Assembly (NCBI GenBank): GCA_001579985.1
Contig: LRSR01006380.1
Span: 1-22,165, forward strand
Origin: Hypsibius dujardini
Taxonomy: Eukaryota; Tardigrada; Eutardigrada; Parachela; Hypsibiidae
Reading direction: 5' to 3'
DNA length: 22,165 nt
Position numbers and translations under genes: made by a program. Each line of letters opens with the position of its first letter. Within the stretch, counting starts at the first letter, position 1. Positions 10,590 through 21,300 of the stretch are shown here, one piece after another. The notes beneath the pieces were generated by a model that saw only the letters and a list, made by a program, of their open reading frames with translations, was not told where the DNA came from and did not search any database.

Positions 10590-12132
10590 TTGACAGACAG
10601 ACAGGCACACAAATTCAGGCACTCAGGCTTACTGGCCAAGTGAGAGATTGATGTGAGGCAGGCAGACAGGAAGACTGACAGACCTACAGAAAACCGATCC
10701 GTCTGACACGTTGTTGCTGAACTCCGCGCTTTACATTATCGTGGTTTTCTTTAGGTACGAGAGGCAGCGTATCGGGTGTTCCTCATGCCAGACCAACATC
10801 AGCTGGAACCTCTACAGGAGATGCTGACTAATCGTTTTCATCTGGCTAAACTGGTCGGTTTCTCCTCCCACTCCGATCGCATTAGCAGGGAATCTGTTCT
10901 CGGAAGTGCCGGTACGTTGTTGTATTCATTGGTTTTTTTGTGACAGTTGAATGGATGCGAGTGGCCGAACTAAGAATTTTGCTGCTCTAGGCAAGATCGA
11001 ACAGTTTTTGGAGACATTATCACATAATCTTCGACCACACTGGGAAAGCAATAAAAAGGAGCTACTAGACCTGAAACGACAGGAGAATCCCCGCGCTACT
11101 TCGCTCTATCCCTGGGACACTACTTATCTCATGACGCTGGCACGGAGCCGAGAGTACGTTGCGTTCTCCTTATTTTGAAGTTGATTTTTTGTGCTTATTT
11201 TGTCTGCCAGTCCATCCGCGGGCTTCTCTATCTGCCTTCCTGCCTGTCTGTCTGCTTGTCTGTTTGTTAGTCTGTCTGTCTGTCTGTCTGCCTGCCTGCC
11301 TGCCTGCCTACCTACCTGCCTTCCTGCCTGTCTCTGTATTTCTGTGTATCCGACTTTTTGTTTCCCTGTCTGTTTTATCAGTATCTGCCTGCTTGTAGAT
11401 CCACTTCTAATTATTAAATGGTTTCTACAGTGCCGATACGGAAGCCTCCCAATATATGTCCTACTTCCCTCTTGGAGCTTGTATGGACGGATTAAGTCGA
11501 CTGTTTGAATCGATTTACGATGTCCACTTCGTGATAGAAGACGCGAGTGATGAAGATTTATGGGCTGCCGACGTCTATAAATTGGTTAGTTGTTTGATCC
11601 TGTCATTAATTTATAGCTATTAAAAATGTCTTGCTACATTATTTTAGTCCGTGAGGAGTGCGGAAGATGAAGTTTTAGGTCTTATTTATTGTGACCTGTA
11701 TCAGCGGCCGGACAAGAGCAGCCCCGACTGCCATTTCAGTATTCAAGGCGGCCGACGTCTTCCGGACGGATCATACCAGGTGAAACGAGCGTTGATTTGA
11801 TGTGGGATGGTAACATACGCGTTATATATTTTCATGGAATGGTTCTGTGTTGCAGATTCCGAAAGTGGTGTTGTCGCTGAATTACGAACCACCTCAATCG
11901 GGTGTACCGTGTCTAATGAATTTCGACCAGATTGACAATCTCTTCCATGAAATGGGCCATGCCATGCACTCCATGCTGGGACGGACACGGTATCAACATG
12001 TAACTGGTAGGAGTCTTTCGCGCCTTATTATTCTAATATGTATTTTTGTCTGTCTGTCTTGATATCTTCCTGTCTTGCTGTCAAGCAGTCCGTCTAGGTA
12101 TGTATCCATGTGCCTGTCTGTCTGTCTGTCTG

Positions 12133-12163
<31 letters not shown>

Positions 12164-13669
12164 TTGTATGTCTGTCTTGTCTGCATGCCTGCCTGTCTGC
12201 CTGTCTGTCTGCTTGCCGACCTGTCTCTCTCTCTTTTTTCTGTTTGTTTGTCTGTCACTCTGATTGTCTGGTTGTCTGCCTGTCGGTTTATCTGCCTGCT
12301 TGCCTATCTGTCTGGTCTGTCTGTTTGCGTCTATGCGTCCCCATGTGTTGTTCTGCTTTTTTCCGCTGCGTGACCTGGAGTAAAATGTTTCTGAAAATTC
12401 AGGCACGAGGACTTCGACAGATTTTGCGGAAATTCCATCCACGATCATGGAATACTTTTCTTCGGATCCTCGGGTACGTGCTGTAAAACGTTCCGAGGCT
12501 CGTAGGCGGACTTGCGTTAAAGTTTCGATTTATTTTATTAGGTCTTATCGCAAATAAGTCGACACTATGCGAGTGGGGAGGCTTTACCGGAAAGCCTGCT
12601 GGGAAAGGTCTGTGCGGCCAGGAGGAAATTTTCCGCGCTAGATTTCCAACTACAGACTTTGTACGCTGTGACGGACCAGAGGTTTCATGGATCGGTCGAG
12701 CCGAAGGACCTCCTGAAGATCTTCGCTGATCTCCATGATGAATATGCACCGTTCAAATATGTCCCTAATACGGTAAGTCCAGGTTCTAACGATCGTTGAT
12801 CTGCTCGCCTGCCCATTTATCTTTCTTCTGTTCCCCTCTTTGTTCTTAAGATCCTTGTCTGTCTGCCTCGTTTAGCTGTCCCCTGTCTGTATGCGTAAGT
12901 TTGTCTGATCTGCCTGCCTCGTCATTTGTTTCGGTCGTTGAATGTTTGGCTGTTCGTCTGCCTGCCTGCCCATTTTCTGCCGGTTTGTTTGTTTGCTTAC
13001 TGGCCTGACTTGCTTTGTTGAAGTGTTTAATATTGCTTCTGGGTATCTGACTTTTAGGCTTGGCCAACTAGATTCGGCCATCTTTTCCCCTACGGAGGCC
13101 GCTACTATTCTTACCTATTGGCGAGGGCGGTAGCATCGGATATATGGGGGAAACTTTTTAAGGCTGATCCCTTCAGCAGGTTGGTTCGAAACCATTATTG
13201 TCGGTGTGCATTGTTGATAATTCGTCCTGTTCTGTAAAATTTATAGAGAAGCGGGACGGAAGTTCCGTGATCATCTTCTCAGCCATGGAGGCGGGAGACC
13301 GCCGTTAGAATTAATTTCGAGTATGTGAACTCCATATTTGGACGCTTGAGACAGACATAATGTGATGGAAATTGATGTGTACGTGATAGGCAGGCAGGCA
13401 GGCAGACACACAGACACACAAACACACAGGATAGAGACATACAGGATACTGACACACAGGACACACAGACAGGTACGCAGGCTGACAGACACTGACTGAC
13501 TGGTTGACAATCAGACAGACTTTCAGACATAAAGACAGACGGACAGACAGATTCATAAATTCTTACGGCTTTTTGTTTGAACTTATCTTTTTGTTCAACA
13601 GACACTCTAGAGCACACGCCCACAGTGGATGAGTTCGTGGAAGCTTTAATCGATCAGACCAAAGTTTGA
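8849..13669 (+). CDS. MIPEP: Mitochondrial intermediate peptidase (M3 zinc metallopeptidase)
   Basis: Removes an octapeptide from imported mitochondrial precursors after MPP cleavage, in the matrix. Exons: 8849-9025, 9331-9504, 9696-9784, 9896-10046, 10143-10261, 10348-10411, 10755-10911, 10991-11153, 11431-11584, 11648-11779, 11856-12006, 12403-12473, 12542-12772, 13058-13179, 13247-13320 and 13602-13669. These give 698 residues, close to the human 713. The N-terminus is Arg-rich with no acidic residue for about 45 positions, as in a matrix targeting peptide. The zinc site HEMGH is at 491-495 and the third ligand Glu is about 520 in DFAEIP. Conserved blocks include [27 protein letters not shown] and GGRYYSYL. 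An in-frame TAA at 8828-8830 supports the start. One join (exons 3-4) gives VENLNTN where the family usually has EKLNTN. All catalytic residues are intact. Confidence 0.96.
9078..9202 (+). repeat. Tandem direct repeat of about 63 bp in MIPEP intron 1
   Basis: Two adjacent copies (about 9078-9140 and 9141-9202) start with acgcaatcaatcaatcaac. They share caat.atcaag.gtaccgt.tactttgagga. They lie within the 305-nt first intron and look like a simple local duplication. Confidence 0.85.
10499..10690 (+). repeat. GACA array in MIPEP intron 6
   Basis: (CAGA)n, with a near-perfect run at about 10552-10590 and degenerate flanks, inside intron 10412-10754. Its orientation is opposite to the array in intron 8. 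Confidence 0.9.
11205..11395 (+). repeat. TGTC/TGCC array in MIPEP intron 8
   Basis: Degenerate (TGTC)n with a (TGCC)n stretch near 11290-11310, inside intron 11154-11430. Confidence 0.9.
12046..12335 (+). repeat. TGTC array in MIPEP intron 11
   Basis: A long degenerate (TGTC)n tract that fills most of intron 12007-12402, which directly follows the exon encoding the zinc-binding HEMGH motif. Frames through it read as CLSV-type repeats and are not coding. Confidence 0.9.
12853..13010 (+). repeat. Degenerate TGTC array in MIPEP intron 13
   Basis: A decayed TGTC/TGCC tract in intron 12773-13057, less regular than those in introns 8 and 11. Confidence 0.8.
13388..13555 (+). repeat. GACA/CACA array in MIPEP intron 15
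   Basis: A (GGCA)n, (CACA)n and (GACA)n mixture inside intron 13321-13601, in the orientation opposite to introns 8, 11 and 13. Confidence 0.9.
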
Positions 13670-14009
13670 CTGTGATTTCCATGAGCGGTTGTGTGCTTTT
13701 TTATTTTATATTTTTCGTTGGAAAGATTGAACTGAATCTTTATTGTACTATCTCGTGCGGGTACCGATTTCCGGTGCACTTATTTAGTTTTACGTGTCTG
13801 TTCTACTTAACCACCGGTATTTGACCTGTTTTAATACGCCTGACAAGGGGGGTCTTGACCACCCAATTTGTGGTATTTGGGAGGGAAGCAAGAGTGATCT
13901 GATCACGTACCATTTATTACGATTTATTACCATAGACAGACAGACAGACAGGCAAACAGACGGGCAAACAGATAGATAGACAGACAGAGAGACAGACAGA
14001 CAGAGAGAC

Positions 14010-14045
<36 letters not shown>

Positions 14046-14279
14046 GGGCAGACAGACTAATGAATTCGTTTATGGAGTTGGAGATCGTCACTTGCATCGT
14101 GATCTCATAACTGGTTAAGCTTATGTTTGATTAACGGATGTTACCAGGTGAAGTTCGTGACCCTCACATATCTGACTAGAAGAACCCCAGCCCCGGGAAA
14201 GAAGGGACACGAAGTCTCTGCTGTCGTATAACTCTTAATCGTTTATTCCTTGAGCAGTATGATTCAGACAAACAACACC
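13670..14279. other. Intergenic region between MIPEP and the CIMIP2-like gene
   Basis: Holds the MIPEP 3' UTR, a GACA array (13933-14057) and the promoter side of the next gene. I find no AATAAA after the MIPEP stop, so its polyadenylation signal must be a variant. No gene is supported. Confidence 0.5.
13933..14057 (+). repeat. GACA/GAGA array upstream of the CIMIP2-like gene
   Basis: (CAGA)n with GAGA interruptions, ending about 220 bp before the start codon of the next gene. It is fairly uniform, so it is younger or more homogenised than the arrays in MIPEP. Confidence 0.9.
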
Positions 14280-14945
14280 ATGACCAAAAATGTCAAGTTT
14301 CGCGATAACCCCGATCTGGACATGGGCCGCTATCAAATTCCTCGGTGAGCTGTGGGATTGTGGTTTCCGATTTGTGGCTGATCACCTTATATACATGCCA
14401 TTACATGGTTGCGTGTTTTCCGCCATCCAGATATACCGGACATTTTCCAACCAAGAATTCGTACCAGCAAGAGTCAAAGGGCCAGGCGACGAAAACTGCC
14501 CTGGGTAATGGCGGATATTTTGACCACGACATTGCACACAGCGTGGTCGAGAACAATCGCGAAGACCCTAATCTTGTCCTACAAAAAATGCAGTTTAAAA
14601 ATGAGACTCGTAACCATTTTGTCTACCACGAGCATATGCAGGGCGGATGTCCGAAGTATCGGGATGGCATGATGTCAGGCTTCACGGGTAAGTCCATTTT
14701 TGCGACGTCTACGTTTTAAAGCCAATCTTCTTTTGCCTACTCGTTTCTGTCGCCTTTCTGTTTCTCACTTTTGAACAGTTCTTTTTTGATTACCATTTCG
14801 TAAATCTTTTTGTCTTGCCTGGCTATTTGACGATGACTGCTCGTTGTCCGGTCCGAGTGCAAGCTTGTTATCTGCACTTTTTTTTGTCTGTCTCTGCCTG
14901 TTGTTTGCTGCCTGCCTGCTTGCCTGCCTGCTTGCCTACTGTACC

Positions 14946-14996
<51 letters not shown>

Positions 14997-16975
14997 TCAT
15001 CTGTCTGTCTGTGTCTGTTTGACTGACAGACGGCGTTTGTTTAGAAAACACTATTGGCAAGCGTGTTCTCTGTTTCCAGGTCATGTCCCCGGTATGCAAG
15101 ACGCCATCGGTCAGTCCTACCGCCGTGGTGCTCTTGACGGCACTCTGGAATTCGAGCGGGTCAAGGCCGGCATCCCTCGTTTCCGATTCCCCTTGACTCC
15201 CTCGACGAAAATCCAACCAATCGGAGGTCGCCAAAACTGTGTGACCGGCAACACGGACCGCGACGCCGTGCCGATCGACGACACCACGCCGCTCTTTGTA
15301 CCGCGCTACATGGGCCACAACCACCAGGCCATCATGGCGACCTTCTTCCCGCGCGAGCACTGCTTCCCCGGGTTCGTACGAATGCACGAAGAATTTGAGC
15401 AAAGCCACATATGTGACTCGATTTTAATTCAGCTGATTTTGATTTGATTTGATTTGATTTGACCTTCTCACGTCGTGGGATTTTATCAAGTAAAAGCTTC
15501 AGACCAGTCTTAATTTGATTTGATTTAATTTGATTTAAAATGTTTGAATTTGATGTTTGGACTTGTAACAGCATTATTTAGTCACATTTGAAATTGTATG
15601 AGAGCCAGTGTGAGGTAAATATTTAGCGTTTGTGTTTAGTGTGAGATAAATATTTTAATACATTTGTTTAGTTATTATGTGTATCAATTTTTGCCGGACA
15701 TTGGACAAGCAACAGATGTCAAAAACATGATCTCTAAATTTCAGTCAACAAACTAACTTTAAAACCAATTGAGTTTGGCGAAATCACTCAAACCATCTTT
15801 GCGTGGAATTCGGAGGTCGTCGGCGTTAATGGGTTAAATATAACTTTAACGGTGAATTTAAATTTGCTTTATGATTAGTCGAAAATCAGTGGCCTTAAAT
15901 TTATTCATTAGTTAAGGCAACAGCTTGTTCACCCCTCCCTTCTAGTCTGTGGGTCCTAATAGTATTCCGGCTGTTTTACCCCACCCTGAATACATCACTA
16001 GGGCAAAAGAACACCCCGGCTATTTTAACTTTCCCACGCTACCGTTCATCCGTCTGTCCGTCCATTTCTGTCCGTCCGTTCTGTTTGTCCGTTATCTGTC
16101 CGTCCGTTTTTTGTTCGTCTGTTTTCCGTCTGTTGTCTGTTCGTTCGTTGTCCGTCCGCCCGCCCGGCCGTCCGTCCGTTAAGTGTCCGTCCGTTGTCCG
16201 TCGTCCGTCCGTCCGTCGTCCGTCGTCCGTCCGTCCGTCGTCCGTCCGTCCGTTGTCCGTCGTCCGTTCGTTCGTTGTCCGTCGTCCATCCGTTCGTTGT
16301 TCGTTGTCCGTCCGTTCGTCCGTGATCCGTTCGTCCGTTATCCGTTCAGCCGTTGCCCATTGTTCGGCCGTCTGTCCGACAACGGAACGACAAAGGATGG
16401 ATAAACGGACAGACAGGCGGACAACATGGGAAGCGTAAATTAGCAGTGGTGCGATTTGGGCCCCTGGTGATGTATACAGGCAGGGGTAAAATAGCCGGGA
16501 TTCTATTATGCCCCAAACAAGGGGGTAAAATAGCCACTCCAATTATTTAAACAACATAATCTTTAGGTTCGGCTACTGCCAACGGAGAAAATCGGCGGCC
16601 TTCGAGTCTCCCAACAAGTGTGAAGTCTTCCGTGACGTCGTCAACCTGAAGGCAAAGTCTGGCGCGATCGGGACGGGAACGTCGATGAACGAATTGGGCG
16701 GCCTGCTTCAGTACAACCCTAAGATACTCCCTCGGCCGCCGCATCCGCATGCTGTGCCGGTGGCGGTGCGGCTGGACCAGCCGAAGAAGATGCGCATCGC
16801 CGTGACCATGCCGAGCTGGCAGCCGAGTACGGAGCGGAAGCTGCGGTTCTTCTACGACAATCACGCTAAGAGTGGTTTTAGCGGGTTTGTCCCCAATACG
16901 AGGAATGTCTTGGGCTCCTCGATGAACCGGGAGATTGTGGAGGAGCACCAAGTGCATTTAAAACGGCAAGATTGA
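14280..16975 (+). CDS. CIMIP2/FAM166-like ciliary microtubule inner protein
   Basis: Exons 14280-14344, 14431-14687, 15080-15371 and 16567-16975 give 340 residues with consistent phases (2, 1, 2). Four short motifs of the GYTGxxP type recur: RYTGHFP (22-28), GFTGHVPG (105-112), FVPRYMGH (180-187) and GFSGFVP (308-314). The second and fourth are followed by a Gly-Ser/Tyr context like the one after such motifs in FAM166 proteins, which line the inside of doublet microtubules in cilia and sperm tails. There is no signal peptide or membrane segment, and the protein is rich in Pro, Arg and Asn. Intron 3 (1195 nt) carries a foldback element and has the uncommon donor GTTCGT. The family call rests on short motifs recalled by eye; other ciliary inner proteins with similar repeats are possible. 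The gene structure is firmer than the name. Confidence 0.65.
14884..15030 (+). repeat. TGTC array in CIMIP2-like intron 2
   Basis: Contains one of the most perfect runs in the window, about twelve uninterrupted TGTC units near 14946-14992, plus TGCC/TTGC flanks. It lies in intron 14688-15079. Confidence 0.9.
15436..15540 (+). repeat. GATTT pentanucleotide repeats
   Basis: Two clusters of (GATTT)n and (AATTT)n, at about 15438-15462 and 15509-15537, just inside the last intron of the CIMIP2-like gene. They are unrelated to the TGTC family. Confidence 0.85.
15916..16540. mobile_element. Candidate non-autonomous foldback/MITE-like element with a (CCGT)n core
   Basis: The left arm (about 15916-16060) and right arm (about 16405-16540) are imperfect inverted copies over more than 100 bp. 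For example, taatag.at.ccggct.ttttacccc and atacatcac.agggg on the left match the reverse complement of the right arm. The block ggct(a/g)ttttacccc occurs at 15969 and, partly, at 16018; its reverse complement occurs at 16483 and 16522. The core, 16045-16400, is a CCGT/GTCC array with no coding capacity. Target-site duplication is unclear: AT-rich bases (ttaa and aatt) flank both ends. It sits inside CIMIP2-like intron 3. Confidence 0.6.
16045..16400 (+). repeat. CCGT/GTCC array
   Basis: A (CCGT)n and (CGTCGTC)n tract in the core of the foldback element. The unit (GTCC) differs from the common TGTC arrays by one base and is denser and more GC-rich. Frames read as SVRP/PSVV repeats and are not coding. 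Confidence 0.9.
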
Positions 16976-17963
16976 CGGATAAATTCTGCCCGCCGTCTTT
17001 GTCAGTGACGGTTCGACTCTCCAACGCAAGAGCCAGGACCCCTCACGACAGGGCCAGGGGTTGGGCAAAGGGAGGCAAAATACATTTTTGTCAAGATGGA
17101 ACCCAAAATTCGGTCTTCGCCCAGCCAGGAGGGGTCGTGGGTCCGACCAGTAATTGGGTTCCTGTTGCCGTTCTTTGTTTTCGTTAAAGATGTACTGGTA
17201 ATGGCGTCCTTGTAAGCTGACTTCAGCCGATTAATTGGCGACGAAGAAACACGAACGCGCGAAGCATGCTCGCGTGACGTGAGTTAAGAAAATCATAGGA
17301 TGAATCATTTTATTTAGCGGCAAGTGTTAAATTACCACACTATAAACTCAGCCACAGCACAGCCACAGTCCGCACCCAGTTCAAACCACATACAGGAGTG
17401 AGCACAGCAATAACACCAAAGGCGTCAGGATTAGGTCGTTCGATCACACTTCACTCCTGCATAAAATAGAAGAGGCTCGGAGCGCGACTTAAACGGTTGG
17501 CGTTTTTATTTCCCGGTGTTTATATGTGAGAATTTGTTTACTTAAGCTCGGAAGGCCGGAAAGGATTTCCTTTAGACAACGGCAAAATACTAGTAAACAG
17601 ACATCGAGCAATCTACATAAAACGATATATTATTTTGTACTACAGCAAAGCAATGGACGTCTTGGCGTTTCAACTGCTTCTAGTATCAGCAAGGGGTCTT
17701 ATGAAAATAATATACAAGAAGGCCGGCAACAATGAAAAACACAGGGCAATCTTTGGGATCCGTCAAAGAGAGATATTTAATGATGGGCCAAGCATCGCGG
17801 CGCATAAAACGAAGACTTTCGAATGAACAAGATACCACACCATTTTAACGCAGGTTGAGCAAAGAATTAAAAAAAAAAAAAAATAGCGAGCCAGTTATTG
17901 TCTAGTTATTGTCTAGTAATTGTACAGGAGGACTGAAAAACAGCGCCCATGAAAGAGAAAATT
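16976..17963. other. Convergent intergenic region between the CIMIP2-like gene and PIGO
   Basis: Two genes end towards each other here. On the minus strand, AATAAA occurs at 17510-17505 and at 17314-17309; the first lies about 450 nt after the PIGO stop and is the likelier signal. For the plus-strand gene I see no AATAAA, only ATAAAT just after the stop. A 15-base A run lies at 17869-17883. Open frames of 60-70 codons here have no recognisable domains. Confidence 0.5.
17505..17510 (-). terminator. Likely PIGO polyadenylation signal
   Basis: AATAAA on the minus strand, about 450 nt downstream of the PIGO stop codon. A second copy at 17309-17314 is an alternative. Confidence 0.4.
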
Positions 17964-18332
17964 CTAGCGACGTTTTCGTGAACTTCGATCGGTATGATGG
18001 TGTTCTTTGGTCCGTTTCGCGGTATACTGGTCTAAAGGCACGTGCAGATCAGCGACGCTGCGTAGCGTGGCGGAGAAAGCGCGGACGGCGAAGAGATATG
18101 CCGGGAGGACGACAAGGATAGTCACTCCGAACGCAAAGACCTCGAAAATATAGCGTGGCGCGAATATCTTCCACACCATCAGGTGGCGGCGGTTCACAGC
18201 GGCGTTCAACATCACAAAAAATAACTGGAACACAGCGAACATTAGAATACTAACTAGTAACTTGGACACGTGGGATTTTCCAAGTAATAGTAAGCTTGCT
18301 TGTTTATTGGACCGTCTGTCTGTCTGCCTACC

Positions 18333-18375
<43 letters not shown>

Positions 18376-21300
18376 CTGTCTGTCTGCTTGTCGGTCTTTC
18401 TGTCTTCCCGCAAGAAACACTCTACCTTTGCGGCATGCCATGCGACATAACCTAGGCAATTCCGCCACAAACTCCGGTAAAACAATGACGGGTTCTGCAT
18501 CCAATACACATCCCCATCGTCCACCCCCATCATCAAGCATGGCATCGTCACAGCAGCGAGAATCTGCCCGGAAAACGTCTCCGTCGTCACCAGAATCTTC
18601 TGCACCACCTGGTTGTCCACCCCGCCGGCACCAACCCCGGTGAAAGCGCTGTTCCAGTGGATGGTGGGAAAGCTGGTCTGATGGCCGGAGAAGAAAAAGA
18701 GCAGCCAGGCGAGGACGCCCCAACAGGCTACCTTCATGACGGGCGAGGCGCAGGCAAAGTGCCACCGTGACAGGATGAGGATGGTGACAGTGGTGAAAGA
18801 CCATGTGTCGCCCAGCAGCAGAGCCACAAGAACGATCAAGGGGAAAGCAAAGAGATTGAGTGAGATCTGGATTGCGTCTTGGAGTTCGTAGATTTCGTCG
18901 TCGTCGGCAGTGCTGACTTCGTAGTCTTTGGAGTCGGCAGAGTGAGCAGAGTGACTGGATGATCTCCGTCCTTTCTCGGGAGGAGTCTAAAATCCAAACC
19001 GCAGAGTTAGAATGACCCCCGGATGAAATAATGGCAGATAAAACACAGATTTATAAATATATAAACATAATACGGGCACGTAAGGCAGGCAGGCAGACAG
19101 ACAGACAGACAGAAAAACAGGCAGGCAGACAGACAGACAAACAGGCAGGCAGACAGACAAACAGGCAGGCAGACAGACAGACCGACAGACAGACAGACAG
19201 GCATACAGACAGACAGACAGACAAACACACAGAGACAAACACACAGACAATCAGGCCTAAGGATGAGCAAACAGAAAGGCAAGACCGACAGATAAATAGG
19301 CGAACATACAGACAAGGATGATATAACGAAAAGTAATTACTTACCACAGGAACTGGCAGAACCTTTGGTTTTGGGCGCTGGACAAAAACCGGCAAGCAGA
19401 TCAAATGAATATAAGTGAACGCGACAGCGGCATAGGCCGCCACAGAAATCCTCCACTCCAAATCAGCACTTTTGTCGAATACACCCTGATACGCGAGCGC
19501 CAACACCAATGTGAGAAAGATGGCCCATTTCAGGCATCGACTACGCAATCCCGGCCGGATATAACGATGCTCTTGCAGCTGGAACGTGGCGCCCACCCCC
19601 AGCGGCAGAATCAGTCCGACAATCCACCGGACCACGTACCACACTGAGCCGCGTTCCAGGCTTCCGAAATTTACAGACAGCACGCTGACAGAGCAGTCCG
19701 ACTGCTCCTCCCGGCACCTGCGGACGTATTCTAGACAGCGCAGGAGAAACAACAGCGTAACGGTGCGTAGAATCATCCAACGAGACGGTTTGTGGCGCTG
19801 GTAGGAAGTGATAAAGTGGACACAGACAAATGTCTGGGCGACATAGGACACCGCCCAATCTTCCTGCACCTGTGATGACAGCAACAAATATTTGACTAAA
19901 TAAGGGTGATTTATGTTTATTTTAGTTTCTCAGCTTTTACTGGACTAAATTAGTGCCCGAATTTATATTTTTTACTTAAGAATAAAAATGTAACCTTAAA
20001 ATTTGCAATTAAATTAAATATAGATTAATTGTCCAGTACGGATGGTGCTATCACACTGACCTGGAAGCTGTTAGAGAACATCGTGAAGAAATGGATGATG
20101 CTGACAGCGACCGGGAAGATAGTAATGAAATCGGTAGTCCAGTGGAGGCCGGTGGTCAAGAGAAAGAAGATGGTGATGGCGACCACGGACGTCCCCACCA
20201 CTCCGACACCGAACACCATCCGCCGGTTATCAAATCGCGCCCAAATGGCCTGGCACGAACTGAAGGCAGTGGCAAAAAAATGCTCGTAGTTTTGCCGTTG
20301 GAAGGTGCCGTTCTTGTCCTGCCGCGTGAGGTGGTGTAGATGGGAGAGGTGGTCGCGGAGCTCCGCGCTCAAATCGCTGCCGCTGACGGTGGAGTAACGC
20401 TGGATGAAGCCATGGACTTGATCGGCGTTAATGCGGAGTGCCGTTTCGAGGGGTGAAATGAGGCGTTTGGTTTTGGTTTCAACGGCGGGAAAGAAGGCCG
20501 GGATGATCTGCCCGAGGTTGGAGAAGGGAATGGGTTGCCCGAGCAGGAGCGAGAGGGTGGGTGCAAAGTCGACTTGTGCGACTGATGGCTTTAAATTCTG
20601 CACGTCTGCAAGGGATGGAAACCGGGTTTCATAAAGCATGAATTGAATTCCTGACTAAGAGCCACACCAAGTCTTTCGGAGAGGCAACCGACAGCCAGTG
20701 AGGCAAAGAATCAGATTGAAAGACCGACAGCCAGACTGGTTGGTAGTCACGCAGTCAGGCAACCGCAGTTAGGCAGACAGGCAATTTAGGTTTTCAGGCA
20801 GACAGACAGGCACACACACAGATATACTAGAGAGAGGCAGAAACACAAACCAGTACAGGCATGGGCAAAAAGACATAAAGTAGGCATGGAAACGGAAACA
20901 GACCAGTAGGATGACAAGCAGAACGACAGATATGCAGGGGAATCAATAAACAGCCTGATACGTAGCCTGACACACAGGAAAACAACAGACTAGAAGAAGG
21001 AAAGGGAAATATCCCACAAACACCAAGACCGATGGACAAGGAGCTAAACAGACAGCTAGGGAGCTAGACAGACAGCTAGGGAGCTAGACAGACAGCCAGG
21101 CAGACAGACCAACAGCCAGGCAGACAGACCAACAGCCAGGCAGACAGACCGACAAACAGCTAGGCAGGCAGACAGACAGACAAACGGAGGAATCGAACAA
21201 GAGTCAGACAATCTGGCTAACAGATAAGCAGACATTCGGTACAGGCCAGCAAGACATCCACAGCGAATATCCTACCAATGAAAGGCGTGGGGCTGTAAAC

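Noticed and set aside
12046-12486. Cys-rich (plus) and DRQT-rich (minus) open frames across MIPEP intron 11
   Set aside because: A 4-bp repeat gives a 12-nt coding period with no stops in most frames. The same peptides appear at every TGTC/GACA array. They are not genes or cysteine-rich peptides.
16039-16542. A 167-codon minus-strand frame rich in TDGR/TDER
   Set aside because: It is the translation of the CCGT array inside the foldback element and has no start context or domain.
16987-17160. tRNA-like B-box word (ggttcgactctcc) and nearby acccct/aggggt inverted bases
   Set aside because: No matching A box, acceptor stem or anticodon arm could be drawn, so I do not call a tRNA or a SINE.
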